From an uncultured Erythrobacteraceae bacterium (GTDB lineage Bacteria; Pseudomonadota; Alphaproteobacteria; Sphingomonadales; Sphingomonadaceae): DNA of 64,000 nucleotides. The notes below the pieces were generated by a model that saw only the letters and a program-made list of their open reading frames with translations, made no database searches and was not told where the DNA came from. Positions 8,080-19,459 of the stretch are shown here, one piece after another (position 1 is the stretch's first letter; the number at the start of each line of letters is the position of its first letter). The stretch covers positions 15,303 through 79,302 of the forward strand of contig CAMLQG010000002.1 in assembly GCA_946482075.1 (NCBI GenBank), given 5' to 3'. Both the position numbers and the translations under genes were made by a program.

Positions 8080-10601
8080 ACAGCCCCGCCCTGCCCTTCC
8101 GCAGCGCATGGCGGATCGCGATGCGCGATTTCGGCCTGTCCTTCAAAGGGCTCCGGCTGCTGCTGGTGTGCCTGTTCCTGGGCGTCGGCGCGCTGTCCGC
8201 GATCGGATCGCTGACCGCCAGCATCGAGCGCGAACTCGCCACGCGCGGCCGATCCATCCTCGGCGGGGATATCGAAGTGACGGTCTGGCAGCGGAGCCTG
8301 CGGCCGGAAGAACGCGCGGCACTGGAAGCGCAAGGCCGCGTGTCAAGCGGCACGCGGATGCAGGCGATGGCTCGCACGGCCGATGCCGCCGTCCCGATCG
8401 AGCTGAAGGCGGTGGACGCCGCCTGGCCGCTGGTCGGCCGCCTGACGCTCAGGGATGGGCGCAAGACCGGCGCGCCGCCGGCTGGCTCCGCCTGGCTGTC
8501 CCAGGGCGCGGCGGACCGGCTAGGGATCGCACCGGGCGGCACTCTCACCATCGGCAGCAGCAACCTGCGCGTGGGCGGCATCATCGATGACGAGCCCGAC
8601 CGGCTCGGCGAAGGCTTCGCGCTCGGCCCCACGATTATCGTCGCGGAAAGCTTTCCGCAGGAAGCCGGGCTGATCGGCCCCGGCGCCATGTATCGCAGCA
8701 AATATCGCGTGGCGTTCGGCAATGCGCGTGATCCCGGCCCGGTCGGCGATGCGCTGAAACAGGCCTTCCCTTCGGCCGGCTTCGAATTGCGCGATCGCAA
8801 CCGCGCCGCACCGGGCGCGGAACGCTTCGTCACGCGGATGAGCGAATTCCTCGTGCTGGTCGGCCTCGCCGCGCTGGTCATCGCGGGGATCGGCATCGGC
8901 GGCGGGGTCAATTCCTACCTCGAAGCCCGACGCGGGACGATCGCCACGCTCAAGATCCTGGGTGCGACCAGCCGCGACATCTTGCGGATCTACGCATTGC
9001 AGATCGGGACAGCCGCGCTGGCGGGCAGCTTCGCAGGGCTTGCGGCCGGCGTGCTGGTCACGCCCATCCTCGGCGTGGCGCTGCGCGATCTCCTGCCGGT
9101 CGATACCGAATTGAGCGTCGCTCCGCCCGCGCTCGCGATCGCGCTGGCCTACGGCATGCTGGTGACGCTGGTCTTCGCCGCTACGCCGCTGCTGCGCGCG
9201 CGGCTGTTCCCGGCGATGGCGCTGATGCGCGCACGAATCGCACCCCTCGGCGGCGCGTGGCGAGCGACGGCACTGCCGATCGGGCTCGGCCTCGCCGCCA
9301 TCGTCGCGCTCGCCGTCGGAACTGCCGGCCGACCCTTGCTAAGCGGGGGCTTTCTCGCGGGCGCGGCGGCGACATTGCTGCTGCTGGCGCTGCTCGGCCT
9401 CACGATCCGCAGCGCTTCGCGCCGCCTGCCCCATCCGCCCGGCATGATCCTGCGCCAGGCGCTGGCCAATCTCCATCGTCCGGGCGCGCAGACCGTAGCT
9501 CTCGTTTCCGCGCTGGGCTTCGGCCTCACGGCTTTCGTCGCGCTCGCGGGAATCGAGACGAGCATCTCCGGAAATATCGCCAAGCGCGTGCCCGAACGCG
9601 CGCCCGATTATTTCGTGCTCGACGTCCCGCGCGACCGGGCGAGGAGCTTCGCCACTTCCGTTACGGCCGAGAGCCCCGCCGCGACGATCCGCACCGTGCC
9701 GATGCTGCGCGGCGCCATCCTGGCCTACGGCCCGCGCGATACGATGACGCGCGTCTCGGATCTGAAGGATATTCCCGAAAGCGCCTGGCCGCTGAGAGGC
9801 GAACGCGGCCTGACCTATTCCGACGAGCTTCCCGAAGGCAATTCGCTGACCGAAGGCCAGTGGTGGCCCAAGGACTACAAGGGCGCGCCACTCGTCTCGG
9901 TGGACGAGGAGCTGGCCCGCGCGATCGGCCTGAAGATCGGCGATTACCTGACCGTCGGCATCCTGGGCGTGGAACGGGAAGCGCGGATCGCGTCCTTCCG
10001 CAGGATCGACTGGGACAGCATGGGCTTCAACTTCGTGCTGGTCTTCTCGCCCAATGCGCTGGAAGACGCGCCGCACAATCTGGCCGCGACGGTAGACTTG
10101 CCGCAAGGCTCGCCCACCGGGCCGCTCCTGCGCAAGCTCGCGCGGGATTTTCCGTCGATCTCGGTCATCGAAGTGGGCGGCGTGCTGCAGGACGCCCGTG
10201 CGATCCTCGATCAGGTCGGCACGGCCGTCCTCGCTTCGGCCTCGGTCGCGGTGCTGGCAGGACTCGCCGTGCTGCTGGGCGCAATCGCCGCTTCCCGCGC
10301 GGCGCGGACCTACGACATGGTGATCTTGCGCGTGCTGGGAGCGAGCAGGCGGCAGTTGCTGCTGATGCAACTGGCCGAATACGGCCTGCTTGCCGGACTG
10401 CTGGCAATCGTCGCTCTGGCGCTGGGCAGCGCGATCGCCTGGGCCGTGGTGACACGACTGTTCGAATTCGACTGGCTGCCCGACTGGGCAAACGTCCTCG
10501 GTGTGCTTGTCGCCGGTATCGCAATCCTGCTCGCCTTCGCGCTGGTCGGCTCGATCCCGCTCTTGCGGGCGCGGCCGGCGCAGACGCTAAGGGAGCTGTA
10601 G
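8076..10601 (+). CDS. FtsX-like ABC transporter permease, YbbP family
   Basis: 841 residues. The layout is an N-terminal TM helix (about 25-48, [19 protein letters not shown]), a periplasmic domain, a first FtsX core of three TMs (about 255-375), two more TMs (about 390-445), a second FtsX-associated TM and periplasmic domain (from about 465), and a last FtsX core near 705-830 with the [10 protein letters not shown] terminus typical of the family. This duplicated 10-TM architecture is that of YbbP-type permeases. It is translationally coupled to the ATPase before it and lies next to the TesA-like gene. The cargo is unknown; envelope lipid or lipoprotein handling is the likely area. Confidence 0.9.
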   Translation: MNSPALPFRSAWRIAMRDFGLSFKGLRLLLVCLFLGVGALSAIGSLTASIERELATRGRSILGGDIEVTVWQRSLRPEERAALEAQGRVSSGTRMQAMARTADAAVPIELKAVDAAWPLVGRLTLRDGRKTGAPPAGSAWLSQGAADRLGIAPGGTLTIGSSNLRVGGIIDDEPDRLGEGFALGPTIIVAESFPQEAGLIGPGAMYRSKYRVAFGNARDPGPVGDALKQAFPSAGFELRDRNRAAPGAERFVTRMSEFLVLVGLAALVIAGIGIGGGVNSYLEARRGTIATLKILGATSRDILRIYALQIGTAALAGSFAGLAAGVLVTPILGVALRDLLPVDTELSVAPPALAIALAYGMLVTLVFAATPLLRARLFPAMALMRARIAPLGGAWRATALPIGLGLAAIVALAVGTAGRPLLSGGFLAGAAATLLLLALLGLTIRSASRRLPHPPGMILRQALANLHRPGAQTVALVSALGFGLTAFVALAGIETSISGNIAKRVPERAPDYFVLDVPRDRARSFATSVTAESPAATIRTVPMLRGAILAYGPRDTMTRVSDLKDIPESAWPLRGERGLTYSDELPEGNSLTEGQWWPKDYKGAPLVSVDEELARAIGLKIGDYLTVGILGVEREARIASFRRIDWDSMGFNFVLVFSPNALEDAPHNLAATVDLPQGSPTGPLLRKLARDFPSISVIEVGGVLQDARAILDQVGTAVLASASVAVLAGLAVLLGAIAASRAARTYDMVILRVLGASRRQLLLMQLAEYGLLAGLLAIVALALGSAIAWAVVTRLFEFDWLPDWANVLGVLVAGIAILLAFALVGSIPLLRARPAQTLREL

Positions 10602-10603
10602 CC

Positions 10604-11056
10604 TTACGCGAAAACTTCGGCGCTCGCCGGATCCTTCGGATCCGGACCGAAGCGGTTCGGTCCCGCCGTACCGGGCAGCAGCATCAGCACCAGGAAAGCG
10701 ATCGAGGCAATGAAGCCCACGAACGGGATCAGTTGCAGAGCGAACAGACCGAGATACCACCAGCCCGACATGTCGCGATCATGCAACCGCCGGATGGTGA
10801 CCGCGATGCTTGGAATGAAGATCGCGAGAGCCCACAAGCCCATCAGGCCGACACCGAGCCAGAAGATCGGACCGAAAGCGACTTGCGGATTTTCCGGGTT
10901 GGCAAAGTTTCCGAGCGAGAAGCCGCCGACCAGCATCAAGCTCATGAGCACCGCCGCAATGATGATATTGAGCAGCGCGAACATCCAATATTCCATGCGC
11001 CGCGACCGCCCGGAAAATTCGGCGTATCGCTTCAATGGCAATAGCATCCATTCCAT
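10604..11056 (-). CDS. DUF805 family membrane protein
   Basis: About 150 residues from ATG 11056 (MEWMLLPLKRYAEFSGRSRR). The FSGRSRRMEYWMF N-terminal motif and the VTIRRLHDRDMSGWW motif before the last helices are the signature of DUF805, small inner-membrane proteins with four predicted TM segments and no established function. Upstream residues to 11128 are open but lack a ribosome site, so I use 11056. It converges with the ABC permease gene, the stop codons being 2 bp apart, and is preceded by a terminator hairpin, so it is probably monocistronic. Confidence 0.88.
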   Translation of the reverse strand: MEWMLLPLKRYAEFSGRSRRMEYWMFALLNIIIAAVLMSLMLVGGFSLGNFANPENPQVAFGPIFWLGVGLMGLWALAIFIPSIAVTIRRLHDRDMSGWWYLGLFALQLIPFVGFIASIAFLVLMLLPGTAGPNRFGPDPKDPASAEVFA

Positions 11057-11130
11057 CGTCGTTCCCCCAAAACATCGGCTGATTTTGTGCCGAACGAGCA
11101 GGGCAACACAGTTTCGCATATCCCGCAACG

Positions 11131-11159
11131 AAAAAGGGAACCCGCCTGGATTCCCTTTT
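11131..11159 (-). terminator. Rho-independent terminator of the TonB receptor gene
   Basis: Arms AAAAGGGAA (11132-11140) and TTCCCTTTT (11151-11159) pair perfectly over a 10-nt loop. On the minus strand the hairpin ends in a T5 run. It lies 24 bp after the receptor stop and also has a T-rich flank in the other direction. Confidence 0.8.
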
Positions 11160-11182
11160 CTTTTTCACGATTTATTCGCAGC

Positions 11183-13882
11183 TTACCATTTATATCGAGC
11201 CGTAACGCCATAGGTGCGCGGCACATTGGGCGTATGGCCCGAAATCGCTCTGGGCTGGGCCACGGAGTCGAAGATGCGGCCGCGATAGCGGTCGTTCAGC
11301 AGGTTGCGGCCCCATACCGAGACTTCCAGCCCCATATCCATCGCATAGGTGAGCGAAGCCTCGAGTTCGTCCACCTGGCGCTTGAAAGGCCGCGCGGCGT
11401 CGAAGGCCGGGCCGTAGTCCACCGCCTGACCGGCTGCGTTGCGGGTAATGAAGCCCGGCAGCCCTTCCACCGTCCAGGACTTGGACTCATAGTGATAGGA
11501 ACTGCGCAGGATCAGGTGATCGCCATTGCCGATCTCCTGGTCCCACTGGCCCGAAACCGTGCTGGAGAAGCGCGGAATCTCGGTCGGCCGGCGGCCGCTC
11601 TGATCGCCCAGCGCCGAGGCCGGGAAGCTGTTGTATTTCGGATCGAGCCAGGTTGCGGAGAGGCCCAGCGTCAGCTGCTTGATTGGGCGGACAAGCCCTT
11701 CGAACTCGATGCCGTAGGTCGATTGCTTGCCCGCATTGGCCAGCGCGAAGCCGGTGCCGGTGAAGACGTTGGACTGGAAGTCCTTGATGACCTGGTGGAA
11801 CACCGCGAGGCTGGCCGAGGCATTGCCCCAGCTGCCTTTGGCGCCGAATTCGATCACTCGCGATTCCTCCGGCCCGGCGAAACGGCTGCCGAAACGCAGA
11901 TTGGGCAGGCTCAACCCATTCGATGCGATATCGCCCGCGAGCGAGGCCGGCGGACGGCTGTCGCGCGAAAGGTTGATCGAGCTCGCCTTGAAGCCTGTCG
12001 CATAGCTCGCATAGAAATTGACGTGCTGATTGAGATCATAGGCCAGGCGGATCGTGTAGGCGAAGTCGTTATCGCTCGTCTTTCCGTCCTCGACCGCGTT
12101 GGGCACGTTGAGGAACGGGGGGAAGAGCTGCAACGAGCGCAGGCCGCCCAGCGGGTTTGCCAGCGGATTGTTGGCGTTGGCCGCCGCGAAAGCGACGATC
12201 TGGTTGTAAGTCGCCGCCGTCGCCGGATTGGTCGCGAAGGCGGTGACAGCCGCCGCATCGTTCGGATTGACGCCCGCGTTCTTCAGGCCGCCGCCCAGCA
12301 ACAGCGCCTGACGGAAAGGCGCATATTGCGGCGCGTCGAGATTGACCGAGGAGAAGACTTCGCTCGACGCCAGATTGGTGGCGTAGCGCTTGCGGTCCAT
12401 CGTGTAATTGCCGCCCAGCGTCAGCGTGAGGCGATCCACGATCTCGAAATCGATCTGGCCGAAGACGGAGAACGCCTCGCTCTTGAGGCGGAACCGCTCG
12501 TCCATGCCCGTGCCGTTGCCGAAGAACTTGCCGAGATATTTCGTCGGATCGCCTTCCAGCGCGCCGAACGTGCCTTCGAGCAGGCCGACATTCAGCGCGT
12601 TGCCGGAAGACCCGCGGATCGAGAGATCGGCATAGGAACGGAAATCGGGACCGAAGCTGATATCGCTCTTCTGGTCGAACTTCTCATTGATGTAGAACGC
12701 GCCGAGCAAGGCGCTGATCTTGTCCAGGATGCTCGCCGAGACGCGGACTTCCTGGGTGAACGTCTGGAAGTTCTGACGCGCGAAGTTGCGGTCCAGCAGA
12801 CGCGCGGTGGTGAAGTCCGAATCCTGGTTGGTCAGGGACTTCATCTCGCGATAGGAAGTGATCGAGGTCACGTTGAGCGGCCCGACCGAGTAATCGATCT
12901 GGCCGGAGAAGCCGTAATTCTCGACCTTGTTGGTCGAGGGGAAATTGCTGTAGACCGGGCCCGTATAGGGATGCGCCGGATCGCTGACCTTCCCGCCCAG
13001 GAGCAGGATAGCACCGGTCGCGGCCGAGCTCTGCAGGTTGAAGATGCCGCAGCAGACCTCGTCGATCTTGTCGTAGTCGCCGATCAGGCGGATCTTGAGT
13101 TCGTCGGTCGGCTTGAACAGCACCTGCCCGCGCATGAACCAGCGGTCGCGCTCATTGGTGCGTCCGCCCCAGCCCGCATCGCGGATATAACCATCACGCT
13201 TGTTGACGCCGCCTGCAAGGCTCACCGCCACCTTGTCCGAGATGGGGCCGGTGACGTAGCCCTTGAGCACGCGCGCGTCCAAATTGCCGTAGGTCGCTTC
13301 GAGCGAGCCATGGAAATCGAACTGCGGCTCACGCGTGACGAAGGAGATCACGCCAGCCGACGCATTCTTGCCGAACAGCGTCGATTGCGGCCCGCGCAGC
13401 ACTTCGACCCGCTGGATATCGGGGAAATCGCTGATCTGGGACGCCGTGCGCGACCGGTAGACGCCATCGACGAAGACGCCGACCGACGGCTCGATGCCGA
13501 CATTGTTCGCACCGTTGCCGAAGCCGCGGATGAAGAAATTGACGTTGGCGGCGCTCTGCTGCTGCACCACGCGCAGCGAAGGCACCACCGTGGTCAGGTC
13601 GGAAATGTCGCGCAGATGCGCACGCTCGATCGTCTCGGCCGTCGTGACGGAGACCGCCACGGGCACATCCTGCAACGTGCGTTCGCGCTTCGTCGCTGTG
13701 ACGACGATCTCATTGCCGAAGGTGGAAGGCTCATAGCTGTCCTCAGGCGCCGGAGTCGCCATTTCCGGTTCGCCTGCGTCCTGCGCGAAAGCGCTGGAGA
13801 GCGGGACGATCGAAAGGGAGGCAACCCCGCAGAACAGGGCGTTGGAATATGTGCGACCGGAGCGGGACATGCGAATTGCCAT
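11183..13882 (-). CDS. TonB-dependent outer-membrane receptor
   Basis: About 899 residues from ATG 13882, chosen because GGGAGG lies 10 nt upstream; 13891 and 13921 are alternative starts. It has a signal peptide ending near SSAFAQ, a TonB box EIVVTATKRERTLQDVPVAV, a plug domain (VEVLRGPQSTLFGKNASAGVISF) and a C-terminal 22-strand barrel ending in an aromatic residue (VTARYKW). The final residues NDRYRGRIFDS and VPRTYGV are typical of the class. It would import a large or scarce nutrient using TonB-ExbBD energy. No TonB, regulator or catabolic genes adjoin it, so the ligand is unknown. It ends at a strong terminator. Confidence 0.93.
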   Translation of the reverse strand: MAIRMSRSGRTYSNALFCGVASLSIVPLSSAFAQDAGEPEMATPAPEDSYEPSTFGNEIVVTATKRERTLQDVPVAVSVTTAETIERAHLRDISDLTTVVPSLRVVQQQSAANVNFFIRGFGNGANNVGIEPSVGVFVDGVYRSRTASQISDFPDIQRVEVLRGPQSTLFGKNASAGVISFVTREPQFDFHGSLEATYGNLDARVLKGYVTGPISDKVAVSLAGGVNKRDGYIRDAGWGGRTNERDRWFMRGQVLFKPTDELKIRLIGDYDKIDEVCCGIFNLQSSAATGAILLLGGKVSDPAHPYTGPVYSNFPSTNKVENYGFSGQIDYSVGPLNVTSITSYREMKSLTNQDSDFTTARLLDRNFARQNFQTFTQEVRVSASILDKISALLGAFYINEKFDQKSDISFGPDFRSYADLSIRGSSGNALNVGLLEGTFGALEGDPTKYLGKFFGNGTGMDERFRLKSEAFSVFGQIDFEIVDRLTLTLGGNYTMDRKRYATNLASSEVFSSVNLDAPQYAPFRQALLLGGGLKNAGVNPNDAAAVTAFATNPATAATYNQIVAFAAANANNPLANPLGGLRSLQLFPPFLNVPNAVEDGKTSDNDFAYTIRLAYDLNQHVNFYASYATGFKASSINLSRDSRPPASLAGDIASNGLSLPNLRFGSRFAGPEESRVIEFGAKGSWGNASASLAVFHQVIKDFQSNVFTGTGFALANAGKQSTYGIEFEGLVRPIKQLTLGLSATWLDPKYNSFPASALGDQSGRRPTEIPRFSSTVSGQWDQEIGNGDHLILRSSYHYESKSWTVEGLPGFITRNAAGQAVDYGPAFDAARPFKRQVDELEASLTYAMDMGLEVSVWGRNLLNDRYRGRIFDSVAQPRAISGHTPNVPRTYGVTARYKW

Positions 13883-14148
13883 AAACCTCATTCCTCCCGT
13901 TATCTTTTGGCGTGGCGGCATTTTCCCGTCCTACGCAGCGACCTGTCTCGTCCCTCGGAAAGATGTCCTCCGCGGGAAACGAGACAATCCTTAATCAATC
14001 TAGGTAACTATAGGGTAAACGGGCCTCCTGAGGAATCCCGCGGCGCGGCAGGAATTTCCTTGTCCCCAGCGGATGCATCGTATAGGGGCGCGCCGTCGCG
14101 AACGAGGATGTTCGTGCCGTCCTTTCCCGAACCGAAAGCCCCGCGCGA

Positions 14149-15975
<1,827 letters not shown>

Positions 15976-16038
15976 GGCCAACCCTCAGTTCGTCATTCCC
16001 GCGCAGTGGGGGTCTCTGCATCCGCCCCCCACAGCATC

Positions 16039-16068
16039 AGGGCGCGAGAGCCACTGCCCTCGCGCCCT
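16039..16068. terminator. Hairpin between typA and a convergent small gene
   Basis: Ten-base arms AGGGCGCGAG and CTCGCGCCCT pair perfectly over a 10-nt loop. It lies 63 bp after the typA stop and 20 bp after the convergent small gene, with no clear T-run, so terminator function is probable but not certain. Confidence 0.55.
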
Positions 16069-16088
16069 GCGACCGCCCTGCTGGGCAA

Positions 16089-16277
16089 TCAGGGGCAGAG
16101 TTCGCCCCAATCATGCTGGCGCTCAGGGTCGTGCTGAAACTGCCTGACCGCCCGAGTGATGTAATCGTCGGCAATTTGCCGGTGACGGAGTTCCTCACGC
16201 GAATTGGGCGCATCGAGCGCCAGCAACATCTCCTCACGCGCATGGCGCAGGAAAACCGCAGCGTCTGTCCTCTCCAT
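16089..16277 (-). CDS. Small hypothetical protein, charged helical
   Basis: 62 residues, rich in Arg, Glu and Asp, predicted largely helical (FLRHAREEMLLALDAP followed by ELRHRQIADDYITRAV). A clear Shine-Dalgarno run (AAGGGGGA) lies about 5 nt before the ATG, which is the main reason to accept it. It has no signal peptide or TM segment. I do not recognise the family; alphaproteobacteria carry many short proteins of this general look. It is convergent with typA. The 300 bp between it and the next gene (16278-16577) contain no other gene I can support. Confidence 0.55.
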   Translation of the reverse strand: MERTDAAVFLRHAREEMLLALDAPNSREELRHRQIADDYITRAVRQFQHDPERQHDWGELCP

Positions 16278-16577
16278 TGCGTCCCCCTTCTCACAGGCTG
16301 CAAACTATCGCAGCGTGGGCGAAACGCCGGTCTTCCATCCGAAGGGCCGCTAGGCCGATTGATCGGAAACAAGACCGATCAGAATGACGAGAATCTATCA
16401 TCGTCCGTCGAGTCGCCCCAAGGCGGTTCGACCAAACGAGCCCTGCCAGCGACAGGACGGATCCGCAGGCAAAACATTAACTCGAATTAACACAGGGTTC
16501 AGCGCGAATTTGGTTTCATCGAGCTTCAGGCATCGAATCGTCGCCCCCTTAGGCGGTTCGAAGCGGGAGATAGAACA

Positions 16578-16982
16578 ATGTTTAACCTGTTTGGAAAGGT
16601 GGGAATGCTGGCCGCAGCTGCGGCGACTTCTTTGATGGTCGCGACCCCGGCCGAAGCCCGCCGCTATCACGATGGAGACGATGACGCAGCGATCGCGATC
16701 GGCGCCGGCGTCGTCGGCCTTGCGCTCGGCGCGGCGCTCGCATCCGATCGGCACGATCGTTATTATGATCGCCGCTATTATCGTGACGATTATTATTACT
16801 ACGATTATCGTCCACGCTATCGCAGCTACAACTATTATTACCGCGATTATCCACGGTACCGGCACCGCGACCGCTATTATCGCAACCGCGACTGGAACCG
16901 GCACGATCGCCGGTATCACCGGGGCGATCGCCATTATCGTGGTGACCGGTACTATCGCGGCAACCGCTACTACCGCTACTGA
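16578..16982 (+). CDS. Secreted Tyr/Arg/Asp-rich low-complexity protein
   Basis: 134 residues with a signal peptide cleaved near PAEA-RR, a glycine-rich hydrophobic segment (AIAIGAGVVGLALGAALA) and then about 85 residues made almost only of Tyr, Arg, Asp, His and Asn in irregular RYYRD/DRYYR units. A ribosome site GGGAGA precedes the ATG. Such proteins are common in sphingomonads and some resemble RcnB-like or glycine-zipper exported proteins; no function is established. The Tyr/Arg tail suggests interaction with polyanions or phenolic chemistry, but that is speculation. Confidence 0.8.
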   Translation: MFNLFGKVGMLAAAAATSLMVATPAEARRYHDGDDDAAIAIGAGVVGLALGAALASDRHDRYYDRRYYRDDYYYYDYRPRYRSYNYYYRDYPRYRHRDRYYRNRDWNRHDRRYHRGDRHYRGDRYYRGNRYYRY

Positions 16983-17003
16983 GTGACTATGCGGCTGGTC
17001 CGG

Positions 17004-17408
17004 TCAGGCCTTCGCGCCCGGCCGGATCAGCATCGCCATGGTGGCGGCTGCCACGGGCTTTGAACGATCCTCGTTCCATGCCTCGACATGGACGCTGGCC
17101 GAACGCCCGCCCAGCTTGATGATCCTGCCCTGTGCATAGCTGCGCACGGCGACGCCGGGGCGCAGATAATCGACCGTGACTGTCAACGGCTCGAAATCGA
17201 GCGGTTCTTCCGCCGTCTGGCGCGCATCGAGCGCGGTCCGCAAGCATGCGAACCCCGCCGCTTCGAGCAACGAGGCCACGGCGCCGCCATGCATCACGCC
17301 CTTGCGCGCGATGGCGTTGTTCTGCGGTTCGAAGGTACAGATCGGCAGGCCGGCTTCATCACGGCGCGTCTCGATCCCGAGGAAGGTTTCGTAATAGGGC
17401 GAAGTCAT
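17004..17408 (-). CDS. PaaI-type hotdog thioesterase (second in operon)
   Basis: 134 residues with the hotdog signature NAIARKGVMHGGAVASLLEA and a following LTVDYLRPG-type strand (VTVDYLRPGVAVRSYAQGRI). These are PaaI/YbgC-like acyl-CoA thioesterase features. The start overlaps the stop of the preceding thioesterase gene by 4 bp, so it is the last of three coupled genes: amidohydrolase, thioesterase, thioesterase. It would hydrolyse an acyl- or aryl-CoA; the pairing with an amidohydrolase/decarboxylase suggests an aromatic or short-chain acid route. Confidence 0.88.
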   Translation of the reverse strand: MTSPYYETFLGIETRRDEAGLPICTFEPQNNAIARKGVMHGGAVASLLEAAGFACLRTALDARQTAEEPLDFEPLTVTVDYLRPGVAVRSYAQGRIIKLGGRSASVHVEAWNEDRSKPVAAATMAMLIRPGAKA

Positions 17409-17854
17409 TCCTTAAGCGCTTTCACAGACATGAAGGTCCCGATCCCCACGGCGACCGGATCAGCCGGATCGCCTTCATGGACGATCGACTTCGTATAGGA
17501 GATGTCGGCGGTCATCTTCTCCGACTTGCCGGTAACCACCAGGGCCGCGCCCGGCGTCGGCTGGCGATAATGATCGACCCGCAGTTCCAGCGTGGGATAG
17601 GGCGCAGCATCCGTGCCTTTCACCAGGAAGGGCAGCAACGCAGCGGCGGAATCGAGCAGCGAATAGATGACGCTGGACGCGATCTTGCCGTCGCGGCCGG
17701 TCAGCTCCTCCTTCCACGGCAGACGGTATTCGAGCCAGTCCGGCCCACGATCGGAATATTCCAGTCCGATCTCGGCATTGTGGCCGAGACCGCAGAAAAT
17801 CCCCAGCATCGCTTCGAACGATGCTCGTCCCTCATCACTTGTCGGATCTAGCAT
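17405..17854 (-). CDS. PaaI-type hotdog thioesterase (first in operon)
   Basis: 149 residues. The hotdog helix is IASSVIYSLLDSAAALLPFL and the central strand is LELRVDHYRQPTPGAALVVTG. It is more divergent than its neighbour and lacks the usual HGG before the helix, having KIASS there instead, so it may be a catalytic partner or a non-catalytic subunit. Its ATG abuts the TAA of the amidohydrolase (17855-17857), and its stop overlaps the next thioesterase start. Two adjacent hotdog proteins may form a heteromer. Confidence 0.85.
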   Translation of the reverse strand: MLDPTSDEGRASFEAMLGIFCGLGHNAEIGLEYSDRGPDWLEYRLPWKEELTGRDGKIASSVIYSLLDSAAALLPFLVKGTDAAPYPTLELRVDHYRQPTPGAALVVTGKSEKMTADISYTKSIVHEGDPADPVAVGIGTFMSVKALKE

Positions 17855-19063
17855 TTAGGCAGGCACATTCTCGAGATGGTAGAGTTGGGTGACGTTTTCG
17901 CGCAGGACAAGGCGCTTCTGTTCTTCTGTAAGCCCCTTGGTGTGGCGCGCAAGCATCTGTCGGCTCCACGGCCAGGTCGAATCCGAATGCGGGAAATCAT
18001 TCGCCCACATCAGGCGCCTGGAGTTCATCAGGTCGATCATCCGGAACGCCGTGTAATCGTCCTGGAAAGTCAGATAGATGTTGTCGTGGAAATATTCGCT
18101 CGGCAGGCGTTCCATGCTGCCCGTCTTGGACCAGAACCGGTGGCGGCTGTAGAAATGGTCGAGGCGGTACATGAAGTGCGGCGCCCAGCCGGCATCGGCT
18201 TCCACGCAGCAGACCCGGAGATCCGGATTGCGCTCAAACGCGCGGCCCCAGATCAGCAGGGCGATATTGTCCTGATTGGCGCGGATGATCGAATGCTGGT
18301 TGGCGGCGATCTTCACGAAGTCCGAGCCCCGGCCTTCCACCTGCACCGCGCTTTTGCCCTTGCCGGAGGTCAGGATGTGGAAGCTGATCGGCATCTCCAT
18401 TTCGACCGACGCCTTCCAGAGATAATCCCAGGAGGGATCGTCATAATCCTCGTCCGTCGGCGGCTCTCCCGGCATCATGATGCCTTTGAAGCCCATCTCC
18501 TTCATCTCGCGCATGTCGGCCGCGGCTTCCTGCGGAGAGCGCGCCGCCGTCTGCCCGAGGCCGAACAGGCGATTGGGCGCATGGCCACAGAATTCGGCGA
18601 GCCAGCGATTATAGGCCTTGAAGCAAGCGTTCTTGTATTCGGCGTCGGGATGATTGCACAGGATCATGCCGACCGACGGATAGATCACTTCGGCTGCCAC
18701 GCCGTCGCGATCCTGGTCCAGCAGCCGAGCCGCTGGATCCCAGCCGCCCCGGTGGATCTCCTCGAACTTGGCCTGGTCGAAGCTCATTTCGCGTGGATCA
18801 ATGCCGGCGGCGGCGATGATCGCCAGCGGGATCGGCTTGTCGATGCCGTCGATCGCGAAAACGTCGCCACCATTCGGCCCGGTCACCGCGCGCGGAGCGC
18901 GATCGCGAAATTTGGGGTCGATATAATCGACGTAGCAGTTGGGGGGCTCGGTGATGTGGGAATCGGCCGAGATCGGCTTGATGCCGATATCCGGAGCAGC
19001 TTCATCGGCATATTGCGAAATATGCTCGGAAATAGCGCCTCCGCGCGAACCTTCATAGTCCAT
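17855..19063 (-). CDS. Amidohydrolase-2 family metal-dependent hydrolase/decarboxylase
   Basis: About 402 residues from ATG 19063, which has GGGAGAG 4 nt upstream (the frame is open to 19084). Motifs of the ACMSD/gamma-resorcylate decarboxylase branch of amidohydrolases are visible: the metal-binding SADSHITEP near residue 35, a SFHILTSG histidine near 200, RVCCVEADAGWAPHFMYRLD, and the late ANDFPHSDSTWPWS block with the conserved Asp. This family decarboxylates or hydrolyses carboxylated aromatic or ring-cleaved substrates. It is first in a tight three-gene operon with two thioesterases. The substrate is not determined. Confidence 0.88.
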   Translation of the reverse strand: MDYEGSRGGAISEHISQYADEAAPDIGIKPISADSHITEPPNCYVDYIDPKFRDRAPRAVTGPNGGDVFAIDGIDKPIPLAIIAAAGIDPREMSFDQAKFEEIHRGGWDPAARLLDQDRDGVAAEVIYPSVGMILCNHPDAEYKNACFKAYNRWLAEFCGHAPNRLFGLGQTAARSPQEAAADMREMKEMGFKGIMMPGEPPTDEDYDDPSWDYLWKASVEMEMPISFHILTSGKGKSAVQVEGRGSDFVKIAANQHSIIRANQDNIALLIWGRAFERNPDLRVCCVEADAGWAPHFMYRLDHFYSRHRFWSKTGSMERLPSEYFHDNIYLTFQDDYTAFRMIDLMNSRRLMWANDFPHSDSTWPWSRQMLARHTKGLTEEQKRLVLRENVTQLYHLENVPA

Positions 19064-19134
19064 GGTTCTCTCCCGCCGGCGCATTCCGCCGGCCTGCTTG
19101 CCTGCAATAGTCCGAAACCTAGACCGTCGCTTTC

Positions 19135-19155
19135 GGCGCGTCCAGTGGACGCGCC
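19135..19155. promoter_or_regulatory. Perfect palindrome upstream of the amidohydrolase operon
   Basis: Half-sites GGCGCGTCC and GGACGCGCC are separated by AGT, centred about 80 bp before the amidohydrolase ATG. A 9-3-9 palindrome at this distance fits a TetR/MarR-like operator; no cognate regulator is adjacent. The rest of the 19064-19459 gap has no gene; near 19212-19230 there are two TTGACAC copies 10 bp apart. Confidence 0.5.
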
Positions 19156-19459
19156 GATTCGTTTACCCGGCCGGTGAGGAAAACCGCCGGAAGAGTCCTT
19201 TCCAAACTCAGGTTGACACAGTTGACACTGTCCAGGAGAGAAAATCCGAGCCCCTCGAAAGGGCTTTTCAACATTCTGAAAAGACGAGGCAAATGGGGGG
19301 GCGGTCTCACAGGGGGTAGTTGAGCATAGTGGACGCGTGTAGGAAAGCCTCCTGCCCTCCTTTCCCGAGAGGGGCCCCGCCCCCGGTTACCGGCGTCGGT
19401 TCCAAAGGAGCTTCCCCCTACCTCTCCCCTGAAGCGGAGGGGAGGCGAGCGCAGCGCCT

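Noticed and set aside
9257..11044. 595-codon plus-strand open frame
   Set aside because: Overlaps the FtsX-like permease in another frame and then the DUF805 gene in antisense; low-complexity Arg/Ala composition.
16578..16982. CRISPR-like array in the repetitive TATTATCG region
   Set aside because: The repeats are short, irregular codon repeats of a Tyr/Arg-rich protein with no spacer structure; no cas genes are in the window.
19205..19235. Operator formed by the two TTGACAC copies
   Set aside because: The copies are direct, not inverted, and no downstream gene is positioned to use them as an operator; a promoter role is possible but unsupported.
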